A DNA stretch of 38,795 bases, taken from a bacterium (GTDB taxonomy: Bacteria > Planctomycetota > UBA1135 > GCA-002686595). Positions within the stretch are counted from its first letter, which is position 1; each line of letters begins with the position of its first letter. Shown here piece after piece: positions 24,637 to 32,275 of this stretch. The notes under the pieces are model-generated. The model made no database searches. It worked only from the letters and a program-made list of their open reading frames with translations, and was not told where the DNA came from. A program made the translations under genes and the position numbers. Location of the stretch: NCBI GenBank assembly GCA_030426785.1, contig JAUHXY010000007.1:1-38795 (forward strand), read 5' to 3'.

Positions 24637-25701
24637 CTACAGCGCGTCCGAATCGGGAGCGTGAGCTTGAAACAGTTCCGGGCAGGTCTGTTGGAGCAGG
24701 GTGGCAAACGCGGGGTGCGTTTCTACCGTTTCTTTGAAGGTCGGGGATTCCAGGCACAGGGCGGCCACCTTCGGGGTGTTTTCGGGGTGACGATCCAGGA
24801 GTTCGCGGAACCACCGCAAGCCCCGTTCGCGTTGCCCCATCCCCATGGAGGCGACGCCGAGATTGAAGTAGGCGGGCCAGAAGCGCGGCTCTTGCTCGGC
24901 CAAGCCACTCAAGGTGACCCAGCGGTAGTAGTGTGCGGCGCGCTTGTGATCGCCTTCTTGGGTATAGAGCTGTCCGATCTGCATCGCCGCGTGGCCCCGG
25001 TTTTCCGGGCACAGGGCGCTGTCGAACACCTCTTTGTAGAGACGCTCGGCCATCAGGGCGCGGCCTTGGTAGCCGTGCACGAAAGCCAAGTAGATGCGGG
25101 CTTCTTCGTGGTCGTGCTCGATGTCGAGCGCTTGCTCGAGGAGCTTGATGCCCTTTTGGATCGGGTCTTCGATGCGCTCGAGGCGACCGTTGAACAGGTG
25201 GCGGGCTTCGGCCCAGCGGGGCGCTTGTTCGCCCAATTGGTCGCCCTGCAGGGCTTCGTCGACGAATCCGCGCCCTTGACTCTTGGTGGAGCGGATCGGC
25301 ACGGCGGCCGCAAACACCAGGTCTTGGAAACGCTCCGGGTCGAGGGCGCTGAGCACGTAGGCTTTGCCGAGCTGGTAGAAGATCTTGGCCAGCTTGCGAT
25401 CGAGGTTTTGGAGGGCCGGGTCGGGCAGTTGACCGGGCAGGCCTTCGAGAGCTTCGCGCTCCCCGGCGAGCATGGCGATGCGCGCCGAGATCCGGTGCGG
25501 ATCGGCCACATCGCGGTGCATGCGCGCGAAACGCTGCACATCCTCAAAGAACGAGCGACTCTCTTCGTCCGCCTCGATCTTGATCAAGAGCTGCGCCGCG
25601 GCGGCCTCATCGAGTTCACCGTCGGCCAAGCACGACAGCTCGTACTGAAGGGCGAGTTGCCCCTCGGTCAAGCCTTCCATCCAGTCATCAAAGCCATTCA
25701 T
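24637..25701 (-). CDS. Anti-sigma-like TPR protein
   Basis: A 354-residue protein with two parts. The N-terminal ~60 residues (ELSCLADGELDEAAAAQ... with EADEESRSFFEDVQRF) resemble the start of anti-sigma factors, where a short cytosolic helix bundle contains the LxxYxDGEL pattern; the metal-binding HxxxCxxC seen in zinc anti-sigma factors is absent. The rest is helical with TPR-like repeats (GIKLLEQALDIEHDHEEARIY, GRALMAERLYKEVFDSA, HKRAAHYYRWVTLSGL, GMGQRERGLRWFRELLDRHP). No membrane helix is seen, so it is probably soluble. It overlaps the sigma gene by ATGA, with GGAGGA upstream of its start. Context makes it the likely partner of the sigma factor; binding is inference. Confidence 0.75.
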   Translation of the reverse strand: MNGFDDWMEGLTEGQLALQYELSCLADGELDEAAAAQLLIKIEADEESRSFFEDVQRFARMHRDVADPHRISARIAMLAGEREALEGLPGQLPDPALQNLDRKLAKIFYQLGKAYVLSALDPERFQDLVFAAAVPIRSTKSQGRGFVDEALQGDQLGEQAPRWAEARHLFNGRLERIEDPIQKGIKLLEQALDIEHDHEEARIYLAFVHGYQGRALMAERLYKEVFDSALCPENRGHAAMQIGQLYTQEGDHKRAAHYYRWVTLSGLAEQEPRFWPAYFNLGVASMGMGQRERGLRWFRELLDRHPENTPKVAALCLESPTFKETVETHPAFATLLQQTCPELFQAHAPDSDAL

Positions 25702-26663
25702 TGCCGATCCTCCGAAGCTTCATCCTCCGAAGAGCATCCCTCAACCTCGGCGGTCGCCGGGTGCGCATGCATCGCAAGGGAATCCCCGCGATGGTTCCTA
25801 TCCTTCGTCCTATCCTTCTGGGCCGCCGTCGTTGCGTTAAGATCGCGATTCGGTTCCCGGGCCGGCCGACATCCATGGGGCAGGCCTTCAAAGACCCGCT
25901 TCATGGAGCGGTGAATCTTTCTGCGTGCGCGGAAGATCACCATTTTCAGGTTTTCGAGTTTGATCCCGATGATCTTGGCCGCGTCTTTGTAGCTCATGCA
26001 GTCGACCTCGACGAGCTCAAGCGCCTTGCGCTCGCGTTCGGACAACATGCCGTAAAACTCGAGGTAGAGCTGCAAATAGGTGATGTACACCTGCGAACAC
26101 TCCAGGCGGCTCTCCGTGTCCATCGCGCCCCGCAAGGGGTCGGCTTGGCCGGTTTCGGGCTGATCGGAAAGGTCCTCGAAGGGCACTTCCATCTGCCCCG
26201 CCATGCCCCGGCCACGCAGTTGTTTCAACACCGTATTGCGCACGATGGTCGCCGACCAAACCCGGAAGGCATCCTCGCGCGCCGCGTTGAAGCGATGCGG
26301 ATAGCGGTAGACGTTGACGAAGACTTCCTGCAACACATCGAGCGCATCGATGCGGCTCGAGTAGCGACGCAAACGGCGCATCACCTGGGTCAGCAGGTGC
26401 GACCCGTTCAGTTCGTACAAAAGGCCGAAAGCGCCCCGGTGCGCGTGCATCCGAAACGCTTCCATGAGTTGGGTCGAGAGCGCGTCGCGGCGCGACTCCT
26501 GCGACCGAGCGGCGTCCTGCAAGATCGCACGCATCGCCCGCACCAGATGCCCCGCGATGGGGTTGGGCCCTTGCCCGAGCCCTTCGATCCTGCGAACCAT
26601 CTCCTCGATGGCGCCATCCCCCGCGAGCGGGTTTTGGCTGAGGATCGGGTCGGAAGCCTGCAT
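25698..26663 (-). CDS. ECF-type RNA polymerase sigma factor with long C-terminal tail
   Basis: A 321-residue sigma-70 family protein of ECF type. Region 2 is at about residues 75-150 (LTQVMRRLRRYSSRIDALDVLQEVFVNVYR, with the typical DxxQExF pattern), and region 4 at about residues 195-255 (LSERERKALELVEVDCMSYKDAAKIIGIKLENLKMVIFRARRKI), a helix-turn-helix. Both ends are extended: about 70 residues before region 2 and about 65 after region 4, the latter polar (Arg, Asn, Thr, Glu) with low complexity. Usual ECF sigma factors are around 190 residues. The ATG at 26663 is chosen; an earlier in-frame start at 26786 would add a Pro/Ser-rich stretch. Immediately upstream of 26663 the sequence is pyrimidine-rich. 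It heads the operon with the TPR partner and the secreted protein. Confidence 0.87.
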   Translation of the reverse strand: MQASDPILSQNPLAGDGAIEEMVRRIEGLGQGPNPIAGHLVRAMRAILQDAARSQESRRDALSTQLMEAFRMHAHRGAFGLLYELNGSHLLTQVMRRLRRYSSRIDALDVLQEVFVNVYRYPHRFNAAREDAFRVWSATIVRNTVLKQLRGRGMAGQMEVPFEDLSDQPETGQADPLRGAMDTESRLECSQVYITYLQLYLEFYGMLSERERKALELVEVDCMSYKDAAKIIGIKLENLKMVIFRARRKIHRSMKRVFEGLPHGCRPAREPNRDLNATTAAQKDRTKDRNHRGDSLAMHAHPATAEVEGCSSEDEASEDRQ

Positions 26664-26961
26664 GGAAAGGAGAAGGGGGGGCAGGGCTACCCGGTACGAG
26701 GGGGGGCGAGTGGGAGACTCGTTCGCAGGGATAGCTCGTGGCGCGTGAGAGGACCGAAGAACGGTCATCTGGTGCCAACATAGCATCTACATCAGGGCTT
26801 CACGGCGGTTTCGCACAGAATGAGCGAATCTGCCCCAGACTGACGTAAACCTCTATTTTTTACAGACTTAGACCAGAAGATTTGCACAGGACCGCCCCCG
26901 GCGGGGGCCGCGGCGGTGCGCCCTCTTGGCGCAAGCTGCCAGGCCGCGCAGGATAGCCCGC
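26664..26961. other. Divergent intergenic region, sigma operon and queG
   Basis: 298 bases holding the control region of the sigma-factor operon (minus) and of queG (plus). The stretch 26805-26890 is the most AT-rich part of the surroundings (for example TATTTTTTACAG), as expected for promoters, but I cannot name a convincing -35/-10 pair or an ECF-type autoregulatory site by eye. Confidence 0.5.
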
Positions 26962-28086
26962 ATGAGCGCGGATTCCCGGGTCAGCGAGATCGCCCACGAG
27001 CTGGGGTTCGATTTGGTGGGCACCACCCCCCTGCAAACCCCTGCCCGCGCTCCGGAGCTGGAGCGCTGGTTGGCAGAGGGTGCCCACGGCTCCATGGACT
27101 ATTTGGAGCGCCACCGCGAGCGCACGGTGAACCCCGCGGCCTCGTATCCCGAAGGGCGCACCCTGCTCATGGTGGGGGTCGGACACTCGCGACTCGCCCA
27201 CGCGACCGCAGAGGGGGCGCGCATCGCCCGCTACGCGATCGGGCGCGACTACCACAACGCTGTGGGCAAGGCTTTGCAACGGCTCGGCAAAGCCTTGGCG
27301 CGCGAAGGCCTCATCCAGCGCTTTCGCGGACGGGTGGACGCGGTGCCTTTGATGGAGCGCTCCCATGCCGCTAGCGCGGGGATCGGGTTTGAATCCAAAG
27401 CGGCCAACCTGCTGCACCCGCGCTTTGGCCCGTGGTTCTTTTTGGGAGAGCTGATTTTGGACGTGGAGCTCGAAGTCAGCCCCAACGAGCCCGTTTACGG
27501 ATCTTGCGGGAGCTGCACGGCCTGCCTAGACGTATGCCCCACCGATGCGCTGACCGCGCCGGGGCGACTCGACGCACGGCTATGTTTGAGCTACCAAACC
27601 ATCGAACACCGCGGCCCCATCCCCCACGAATTGCGCGCTTCCCACGGGGACTGGTTGTTTGGCTGCGACCTGTGTTCCGAGGTTTGTCCGTGGGGTCACA
27701 AGGCTCCTGACCTGGCCGATCGCTTCGGCCTGCACCCCGCGGTGGCGACGCTCTCCTTGGTCCAACTCTTGGATCCCTCCCAGACCCAAGCGGCTTTTGC
27801 CGCAGCCTTTCGGGGCTCCGCCATGGCACGGCCCAAACGGGAAGGACTCGCGCGTAACGCGGCCCTGGTTTTGGGCAACCGTCCCAGCGAGTCGGGACGC
27901 ATCGCTTTGCTGCATTCCCTGCAGGGCGACCCCTCCCCGATCGTGCGCGAAGCCAGCGCCTGGGCCCTGGCTCACGGGTATGGAGGGGATGCGGAGGTTC
28001 CCGCGGCGCTGGACCGAGCCCAGCGCCAAGAAACCGATCCAAAGGCCCGCGCCGGTATGCAGCGGACCCGCGAACGGGAGTCCTGA
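26962..28086 (+). CDS. queG: Epoxyqueuosine reductase
   Basis: A 374-residue cobalamin- and Fe-S-dependent reductase that performs the last step of queuosine synthesis on tRNA, converting epoxyqueuosine to queuosine. The N-terminal QueG domain has VDAVPLMERSHAASAGIG with D126; the usual GWxGKN is here GFESKAAN (K146 kept). FGPWFFLGELILDVEL follows. Two 4Fe-4S clusters are set by C182, C185, C188 and C192 (CGSCTACLDVCP), C208 (LCLSYQTIEHRG) and C235, C238, C242 (CDLCSEVCPW). The C-terminal region (about residues 255-374) has HEAT-like repeats, as in known QueG. The start at 26962 gives MSADSRVSEIAHELGFDLVG. queA, another queuosine gene, lies 2.7 kb away on the other strand. Confidence 0.94.
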   Translation: MSADSRVSEIAHELGFDLVGTTPLQTPARAPELERWLAEGAHGSMDYLERHRERTVNPAASYPEGRTLLMVGVGHSRLAHATAEGARIARYAIGRDYHNAVGKALQRLGKALAREGLIQRFRGRVDAVPLMERSHAASAGIGFESKAANLLHPRFGPWFFLGELILDVELEVSPNEPVYGSCGSCTACLDVCPTDALTAPGRLDARLCLSYQTIEHRGPIPHELRASHGDWLFGCDLCSEVCPWGHKAPDLADRFGLHPAVATLSLVQLLDPSQTQAAFAAAFRGSAMARPKREGLARNAALVLGNRPSESGRIALLHSLQGDPSPIVREASAWALAHGYGGDAEVPAALDRAQRQETDPKARAGMQRTRERES

Positions 28087-28393
28087 CCCCCGGCGGCCCG
28101 CGCCCCGATTCCCAAGGATCGCATGGGCCGGAAAAAAGTTCTCGGACGGTTCGTTCTGCGTCGCCCGCTTCCCGGCTACAGAGAGGAGGCAAGAGTTGTG
28201 TTCCCCGCGAGGGTCCCGCACGGCTCGCCCCGCTCTCCCCCGGCGGGCATCCCCAGATGCCCACCGACCGTTGACAATCCACCCACCCGTTTCGCTCGGT
28301 GCGCTTAGGCTTCGAGCGACGGCGGTGTCCCCGACGTCACCTAGACGTCCCCCACCCTGTGCCCCGCGAGGGCGTCCCTGCAGGAGGTTGGCC
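28087..28393. other. Intergenic region upstream of the zinc-ribbon gene
   Basis: 307 bases with no gene. It holds two copies of CCCCGCGAGGG (28203-28213 and 28362-28372), a small AGGG-CGT-CCCT hairpin ahead of the Shine-Dalgarno, and a perfect TTGACA at 28271-28276 without a recognisable -10. Its length and C-rich content fit a promoter plus a leader for the next gene; nothing stronger can be said. Confidence 0.45.
28382..28387 (+). promoter_or_regulatory. Shine-Dalgarno deciding a TTG start
   Basis: A full AGGAGG, six bases before TTG at 28394. No ATG or GTG lies in frame between this site and the conserved-looking DYYNDTKYCPKC segment, so the site fixes the start at TTG. Confidence 0.8.
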
Positions 28394-28672
28394 TTGGACT
28401 CTATCGACTATTACAACGACACGAAGTATTGCCCCAAGTGCGATCAGTACGTCCTGTACTTGCGCAGCATTCAGGCTTGTTATTGCACCGAATGCGGGGG
28501 TCAGGTGAAGCTGTTTTCCAAGGCCGATTGGGAGGAGTTTCAGCGGCTAGAGCGCGGATCGCAAACCCGCGCGCAGCGCAACGGGTTCGCTCGCACGCCG
28601 GGCTTGGAACCGGAAACTGGCGGGGACGACGAGGACGAGGGTGCGAGTCGCCGTCAGGGGCAGGGCGCGTAG
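28394..28672 (+). CDS. Small zinc-ribbon protein, TTG start
   Basis: A 92-residue cytoplasmic protein starting with TTG, preceded by a perfect Shine-Dalgarno at the right spacing. The sequence begins MDSIDYYNDTKYCPKCDQYV, then YCTECGGQVKLFSKADWEEF. The two CxxC pairs (CPKC about residues 13-16, CTEC about 31-34) form a rubredoxin/zinc-ribbon knuckle. The C-terminal 40 residues are polar and acidic and probably disordered. It could bind nucleic acid or protein; no specific function can be given. It stands alone between queG and the ThiE/TenI gene; a hairpin follows it. The TTG start and AGGAGG contrast with the Shine-Dalgarno-poor genes around it. Confidence 0.82.
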   Translation: MDSIDYYNDTKYCPKCDQYVLYLRSIQACYCTECGGQVKLFSKADWEEFQRLERGSQTRAQRNGFARTPGLEPETGGDDEDEGASRRQGQGA

Positions 28673-28696
28673 ACCCCTGCGGGGAACGAGATACGC

Positions 28697-28715
28697 GGAG
28701 CCGCACTGCGGCTCC
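28697..28715 (+). terminator. Hairpin after the zinc-ribbon gene
   Basis: GGAGCCGC-ACT-GCGGCTCC: a perfect 8-base-pair stem with a 3-base loop, 24 bases past the stop. Only AATCAAA follows, no T-run, so it may stabilise the 3' end or terminate weakly. Confidence 0.55.
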
Positions 28716-28862
28716 AATCAAAGGAGCCGTGCGGGCGCGCCCCCGTCCGGTGGATGCGTCGGTGCGTGATCTTCTGTAGGCACTGTCCGGCCGGTGCGAG
28801 GTTGGCCGCGATGCGCTAGGCTGTTCGCGACGCTCGGTGGCCTCGCCACGGCGCTGATCCCT

Positions 28863-29597
28863 ATGGGCTCCCCCCCGCACACCGCAGCCCCATCCCGGCG
28901 CGAACGCCTGCGCCGGGCGCAGATCATGCTGATCTTCACACCGGAGTTGTGTGAAGATCCCGAAGCGAGCGTGCGGGCGCTGTGGCCCCATGTGGATGCC
29001 ATCCAGGTGCGCCCGAAGCCTTTAGGAGCGGCTTCGAGCGGCCCGGCGGAAGCGCGCGCGACCCTGATGTGGGCGGAAACCTTGCTGCGCTACGCCGCCA
29101 CCCAAGCGGGCCCGCGTCCTTTGTTGTTGGTCAACGACCGGGTGGACGTTGCGCAAGCGCTCGCCGAGGAAGGCATCGACGGGGTGCACTTGGGGCAAGA
29201 CGACACGCCACCACGGGTAGCGCGCGACCTGCTCGGGCCCGAGGCCCTGATCGGCTGGTCGACCCATGACTACGAAGAGGTCCGCCGAGCCCAGGAAGAG
29301 CCGGTGGATTACTTGGGTTTCGGGGCCATCTTCCCGACCGAAACCAAAGCGGGCACCACCGCCAACCACTGCGTGAACTCTTGGGTCGCCAGCGCTTCTG
29401 GTCGCTGGCCCGTTTTCCCGATCGGTGGCATCACGGTCGAAAACGCCTGGCAGTTAGCACCGGTGGGGCGCGTCGCGATCGGCGCGGGGCTCTTGCGTCA
29501 TCCCGATCCGGCCGGCGCTGCCCAAACGATTCGCCGCAGCCTGCGCGCACGCGGGCCACAAGATCGGCGCCACGATTGGGGCGACGCCCCCTCCTAG
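28863..29597 (+). CDS. ThiE/TenI-family thiamine phosphate synthase-like protein
   Basis: A 244-residue TIM-barrel protein of the thiamine phosphate synthase family, which joins the pyrimidine and thiazole phosphates. Visible motifs: VNDRVDVAQALAEEGIDGVHLGQDD (pyrophosphate/metal site), IGWSTHDYEEVRRA, YLGFGAIFPTETKAGT (the GPxFxTxTK motif), PIGGIT and AIGAGLL. One deviation is that the N-terminal QLREK motif is IQVRPKP here, with Pro where Glu is usual, so the protein could be a TenI-like relative rather than an active ThiE; I give no symbol. No other thi gene is in the window. ATG 28863 is preferred; ATG 28794 would add 23 residues, and 28926 is also possible. Confidence 0.82.
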   Translation: MGSPPHTAAPSRRERLRRAQIMLIFTPELCEDPEASVRALWPHVDAIQVRPKPLGAASSGPAEARATLMWAETLLRYAATQAGPRPLLLVNDRVDVAQALAEEGIDGVHLGQDDTPPRVARDLLGPEALIGWSTHDYEEVRRAQEEPVDYLGFGAIFPTETKAGTTANHCVNSWVASASGRWPVFPIGGITVENAWQLAPVGRVAIGAGLLRHPDPAGAAQTIRRSLRARGPQDRRHDWGDAPS

Positions 29598-29692
29598 GGC
29601 CGGGAGGTCGGATCCCGAGTCGCTGCGCTTTTGAGCCGGCCTTCTTCTTAAGGACTCGTGCCGTCCGTCTTCGGTCCGTGCCAGCCAATGCC

Positions 29693-29729
29693 AAAAAACG
29701 GCCCTAGCCCGCCGGGTTGGGCGTAGGGC
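29693..29729 (-). terminator. Intrinsic terminator of queA
   Basis: On the minus strand, 9 bases past the queA stop: stem GCCCTA/TAGGGC continuing as GCCC/GGGC after one bulge, loop AACCCGGC-like, then CCGTTTTTT. The hairpin covers 29701-29729 and the T-run 29693-29698. This is a textbook Rho-independent terminator. Confidence 0.88.
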
Positions 29730-29737
29730 GGAAAACC

Positions 29738-30832
29738 TCAGGCAACAGGCCGGCGGAGATCCCCGTCCCCGGGCAACAGCAGCATGGCGTCACCGTAACT
29801 ATAAAAGCGCCAGCGCGCTTCGATGGCACGGCGGTAGAGCTGCAACACCTCCGGCAATCCGAAGAGCGCGCCCACCAACAACAACAAGGTGCTGCCCGGT
29901 AGATGGAAGTTGGTGAAGAGACCGTCCACCACCCGAAAGCGATAGCCCGGCGCGATGAACAGGTCGGTGCGTCCGCTGCCCGCGCATAGGGTTCCATTGG
30001 CCGCGGCTGCTTCGAGCGCGCGCGCGCTGGTGGTGCCGACCGCGATGACTCGACCGCCGCGCGCACGACAAGCCGCCACGGCCTCCACCACCTCCGGATC
30101 GACGCGGTAGCGCTCGCTGTGCATGGTGTGGGCTTCGACCTCTTCGGTTTGGATGGGCAAGAAGGTCCCGAGGCCTACGTGCAAGGTGAGCTGCACCGTT
30201 TGGATACCCCGCGCGTGCAAGGACTCCATCACTCGAGGGGTGAAGTGCAAGCCTGCCGTCGGCGCCGCAACGGCACCGCGCTCGCGTGCAAACATGGTTT
30301 GGTAGCGTTCGTGCTCGTCGGGGGACGCGCCATCCGCGCGCTGGATGTACGGTGGCAAGGGCATCTCCCCCAACGCTTCGAGCAAGTCTTCGGTGGCGCG
30401 CGTGGGCCGGCCATCGTCGTGCAGTCGCACCCGCCAGCGCGCGGTGGGTTGGCCTTGCGCATCGAGCTCGCGCGCAATCATTTCGACGTGGACCCCTTCC
30501 GCGACGGTCAAAGTTTCACCGGCCTGCGGTTTTTTGGCAGGACGCACCATCGCGCTCCACTCCCCTGGTGCACCTTGCGGTTCTAGGAACAGCAACTCGA
30601 TGCGTGCGCCGCTCGCCCTGCGGGCCCACACACGAGCCGGCAAGACGCGGGTGTTGTTGAACACCAAAAGGTCGCGGGGGTCGAGGAACTGCGCCAGCTC
30701 CCGAACCGTCGTGGTGGTATAGGCGTCCGCCCCCACGGTCTGCACCCAGAGCTGCGCGGCATCGCGCGGCTCGGCGGGCATCTGGGCGATGCGCTCCTCG
30801 GGCAGCTCGTATTCCAAGTCGGACGTGCGCAT
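29738..30832 (-). CDS. queA: tRNA preQ1(34) S-adenosylmethionine ribosyltransferase-isomerase
   Basis: A 364-residue enzyme, the usual QueA length, which transfers the ribosyl part of S-adenosylmethionine to preQ1 in tRNA to make epoxyqueuosine, the substrate of QueG. Family blocks: LEYELPEERIAQMPAEPRDAA at the start, DLLVFNNTRVLPARVWARR, PPYIQRADG with ERYQTMFARERGAVAAPTAGLHF, LHVGLGTFLPI, HTMHSERYRV, VIAVGTTSARALE, then RVVDGLFTNFHLPGSTLLLLV and the C-terminal RFYSYGDAMLL. All are intact. The ATG at 30832 is directly followed by the family N-terminus. A strong terminator lies downstream and an 8-base-pair palindromic hairpin sits just upstream of the start. It is divergent from fabI (186 bases). 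Confidence 0.96.
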   Translation of the reverse strand: MRTSDLEYELPEERIAQMPAEPRDAAQLWVQTVGADAYTTTTVRELAQFLDPRDLLVFNNTRVLPARVWARRASGARIELLFLEPQGAPGEWSAMVRPAKKPQAGETLTVAEGVHVEMIARELDAQGQPTARWRVRLHDDGRPTRATEDLLEALGEMPLPPYIQRADGASPDEHERYQTMFARERGAVAAPTAGLHFTPRVMESLHARGIQTVQLTLHVGLGTFLPIQTEEVEAHTMHSERYRVDPEVVEAVAACRARGGRVIAVGTTSARALEAAAANGTLCAGSGRTDLFIAPGYRFRVVDGLFTNFHLPGSTLLLLVGALFGLPEVLQLYRRAIEARWRFYSYGDAMLLLPGDGDLRRPVA

Positions 30833-30845
30833 GGCCGGACAGTCA

Positions 30846-30866
30846 ACCCGGGGATTCCCCCCGGGT
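30846..30866. promoter_or_regulatory. Palindrome between queA and fabI
   Basis: ACCCGGGG-ATTCC-CCCCGGGT: a perfect 8-base inverted repeat, 13 bases upstream of the queA ATG, in the divergent control region. It could be a repressor operator or a hairpin in the queA leader that hides the ribosome site. Position and symmetry only; no regulator known. Confidence 0.4.
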
Positions 30867-31018
30867 CAATGCAACACCACGCCGTGGGAGCGTGCCCCAA
30901 GGGCCTCCCGCCCGCCGCGACCTTGCGAATCGAACCCAAAAAATGAGGCCTTCCCGCTGGGAGCGCTGGGCTTCCCCTCTAGACTCGGCCCACCGATGGC
31001 CGTTCGGCCCCCCTCCCT

Positions 31019-31789
31019 ATGGAAAAGATCCTCGCTGGCAAAACCGGAATCGTCTTTGGCGTGGCGAACAAGCGCTCCCTCGCGTGGGCCTGCGCCAAAT
31101 CCCTCGCCGATGCGGGCATGCGGCTCGCCTTCACCTACTTGGGCGATCGGTTGGAGAAGGCCGTCCGCACGCTGGCTGAGGATTTGCCCGGCTCGGTCGT
31201 GCTGCCTTGCGACGTGACGCAGCCCGAGCAGGTCAATGCTGTGTTCGAAACCCTCAAGGAAGAGTTCGGTCACCTGGACACCGTTCTGCACGCCATCGCC
31301 TTCGCTCGCCGTGAAGAGTTGCAGGGGGATTTCTTCCACACCACGAAGGAGGGTTACATGTTGGCCCACGAGGTGTCGGCCTACTCCCTGACCGAAATCA
31401 CGCGTGCGGCGTTGCCTTTGATGGAAGGCCGGGAAGGCTCGATCATCACCTTGAGCTACATCGGAGCCGATCGGGTCATCCCCGGCTACAACGTGATGGG
31501 TATCGCCAAGGCGGCGTTGGAAGCGTCGGTGCGCTACCTGGCCGCCGACCTGGGCCCCCGGGAGATCCGCGTCAACGCGATCAGCGCTGGTCCCATTCGC
31601 ACCCTGTCCGCCTCCGGGGTCAAAGGATTCAGCGAACGCTTGGACGCGGTCGCCGAGCGCACGGCGTTGCGTCGCAACGTGACCGCCGAAGAGGTCGGCG
31701 ACGCTTGCCTCTTCTTGGCGGGCCCCCACAGCCGCGGCATCACGGGCTCCGTGCTGTTCGTGGACGCGGGATTCCACATCATGGGCTGA
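31019..31789 (+). CDS. fabI: Enoyl-[acyl-carrier-protein] reductase (NADH)
   Basis: A 256-residue SDR enzyme of the FabI type, which reduces enoyl-ACP in the last step of each fatty acid elongation cycle. The N-terminus MEKILAGKTGIVFGVANKRSLAWACA carries the FabI-specific GVANxRSLAW nucleotide-binding motif. The catalytic residues match E. coli FabI nearly exactly: Y147 (SYIGA), Y157 and K164 (YNVMGIAKAAL). Later blocks are LGPREIRVNAISAGPIRTLSASG and GITGSVLFVDAGFHIMG. The start has the C/T-rich leader seen in other first genes, no Shine-Dalgarno. It stands alone, divergent from queA. Confidence 0.97.
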   Translation: MEKILAGKTGIVFGVANKRSLAWACAKSLADAGMRLAFTYLGDRLEKAVRTLAEDLPGSVVLPCDVTQPEQVNAVFETLKEEFGHLDTVLHAIAFARREELQGDFFHTTKEGYMLAHEVSAYSLTEITRAALPLMEGREGSIITLSYIGADRVIPGYNVMGIAKAALEASVRYLAADLGPREIRVNAISAGPIRTLSASGVKGFSERLDAVAERTALRRNVTAEEVGDACLFLAGPHSRGITGSVLFVDAGFHIMG

Positions 31790-32275
31790 GCGGCCTGGCT
31801 CCGCTTAGCCTGCGACGCAAGACTCGCACCGAACGTTGTTCGGAAGCTGCTTTGCGGCGGCGCGCCTTCCAATACGCGACGGCTCGTACCCAAAGATTCT
31901 GGGTCGGCTAAGAATTTTATTGCGACCGGATCGTTAGAAGGAACTAACGAAAGGCGAGTCGACCGATTCGGCCTGCCCACACCATTTTCTTGACGCAATC
32001 ACCACGCACGAGGTGTCTGCGCGCCGCGCCGACCAGAGTTCCTTGGCAGCCCTGCATGCACTTAGGGGCAGCGCAGCATGATGCGCAAGATCGCTGTGCG
32101 ATTCGGAGGACTCGGCGGCTCCCCCACACCATGGCGATTTCCGATTCCCCGTCCACTTTCCGAGCACATGGCGCGCTGCCGGGCTCGGTTTGCGAGCATT
32201 CCATTCCCCTATCAATCCCCGCCCCGGGTGGTTCTAAGCTCCTGAACCGCTCGGGGCTCACTATTTAAGCCCGGC
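31790..32275. other. 486-base region between fabI and arsJ, no gene seen
   Basis: The longest stretch without a gene in the window. After fabI there is CCGAAC-GTT-GTTCGG (31829-31843) and the imperfect ACCCA...TGGGT stem (31888-31904) followed by an AT-rich patch (AGAATTTTATTG), which may end fabI transcription. The middle part codes for nothing convincing in any frame: short frames only, with no start signals. The right end contains the 3' region of arsJ and its hairpin. Confidence 0.5.
32222..32256 (-). terminator. Two-part stem downstream of arsJ
   Basis: CCCCG-GGT-GGTTC / GAACC-GCT-CGGGG: two 5-base-pair helices separated by a symmetric 3x3 internal loop, apical loop of 9 bases, 19 bases past the arsJ stop. 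No T-run. A second small repeat, TAAGC/GCTTA (32266-32278), overlaps the stop codon. Possible terminator or 3'-end stabiliser. Confidence 0.4.

Noticed and set aside
28271-28308. Sigma-70 promoter starting at the perfect TTGACA at 28271
   Set aside because: No TATAAT-like -10 occurs at 16-18 bases spacing, so not listed as a promoter.
30833-31018. preQ1 riboswitch upstream of queA
   Set aside because: Only a simple palindrome is present; no preQ1 aptamer pattern (small hairpin with an A-rich tail and pseudoknot) is seen, and queA is not the usual target.
31790-32275. Small genes between fabI and arsJ (for example an arsR)
   Set aside because: Short frames on both strands lack start signals, helix-turn-helix patterns or Cys pairs typical of ArsR.
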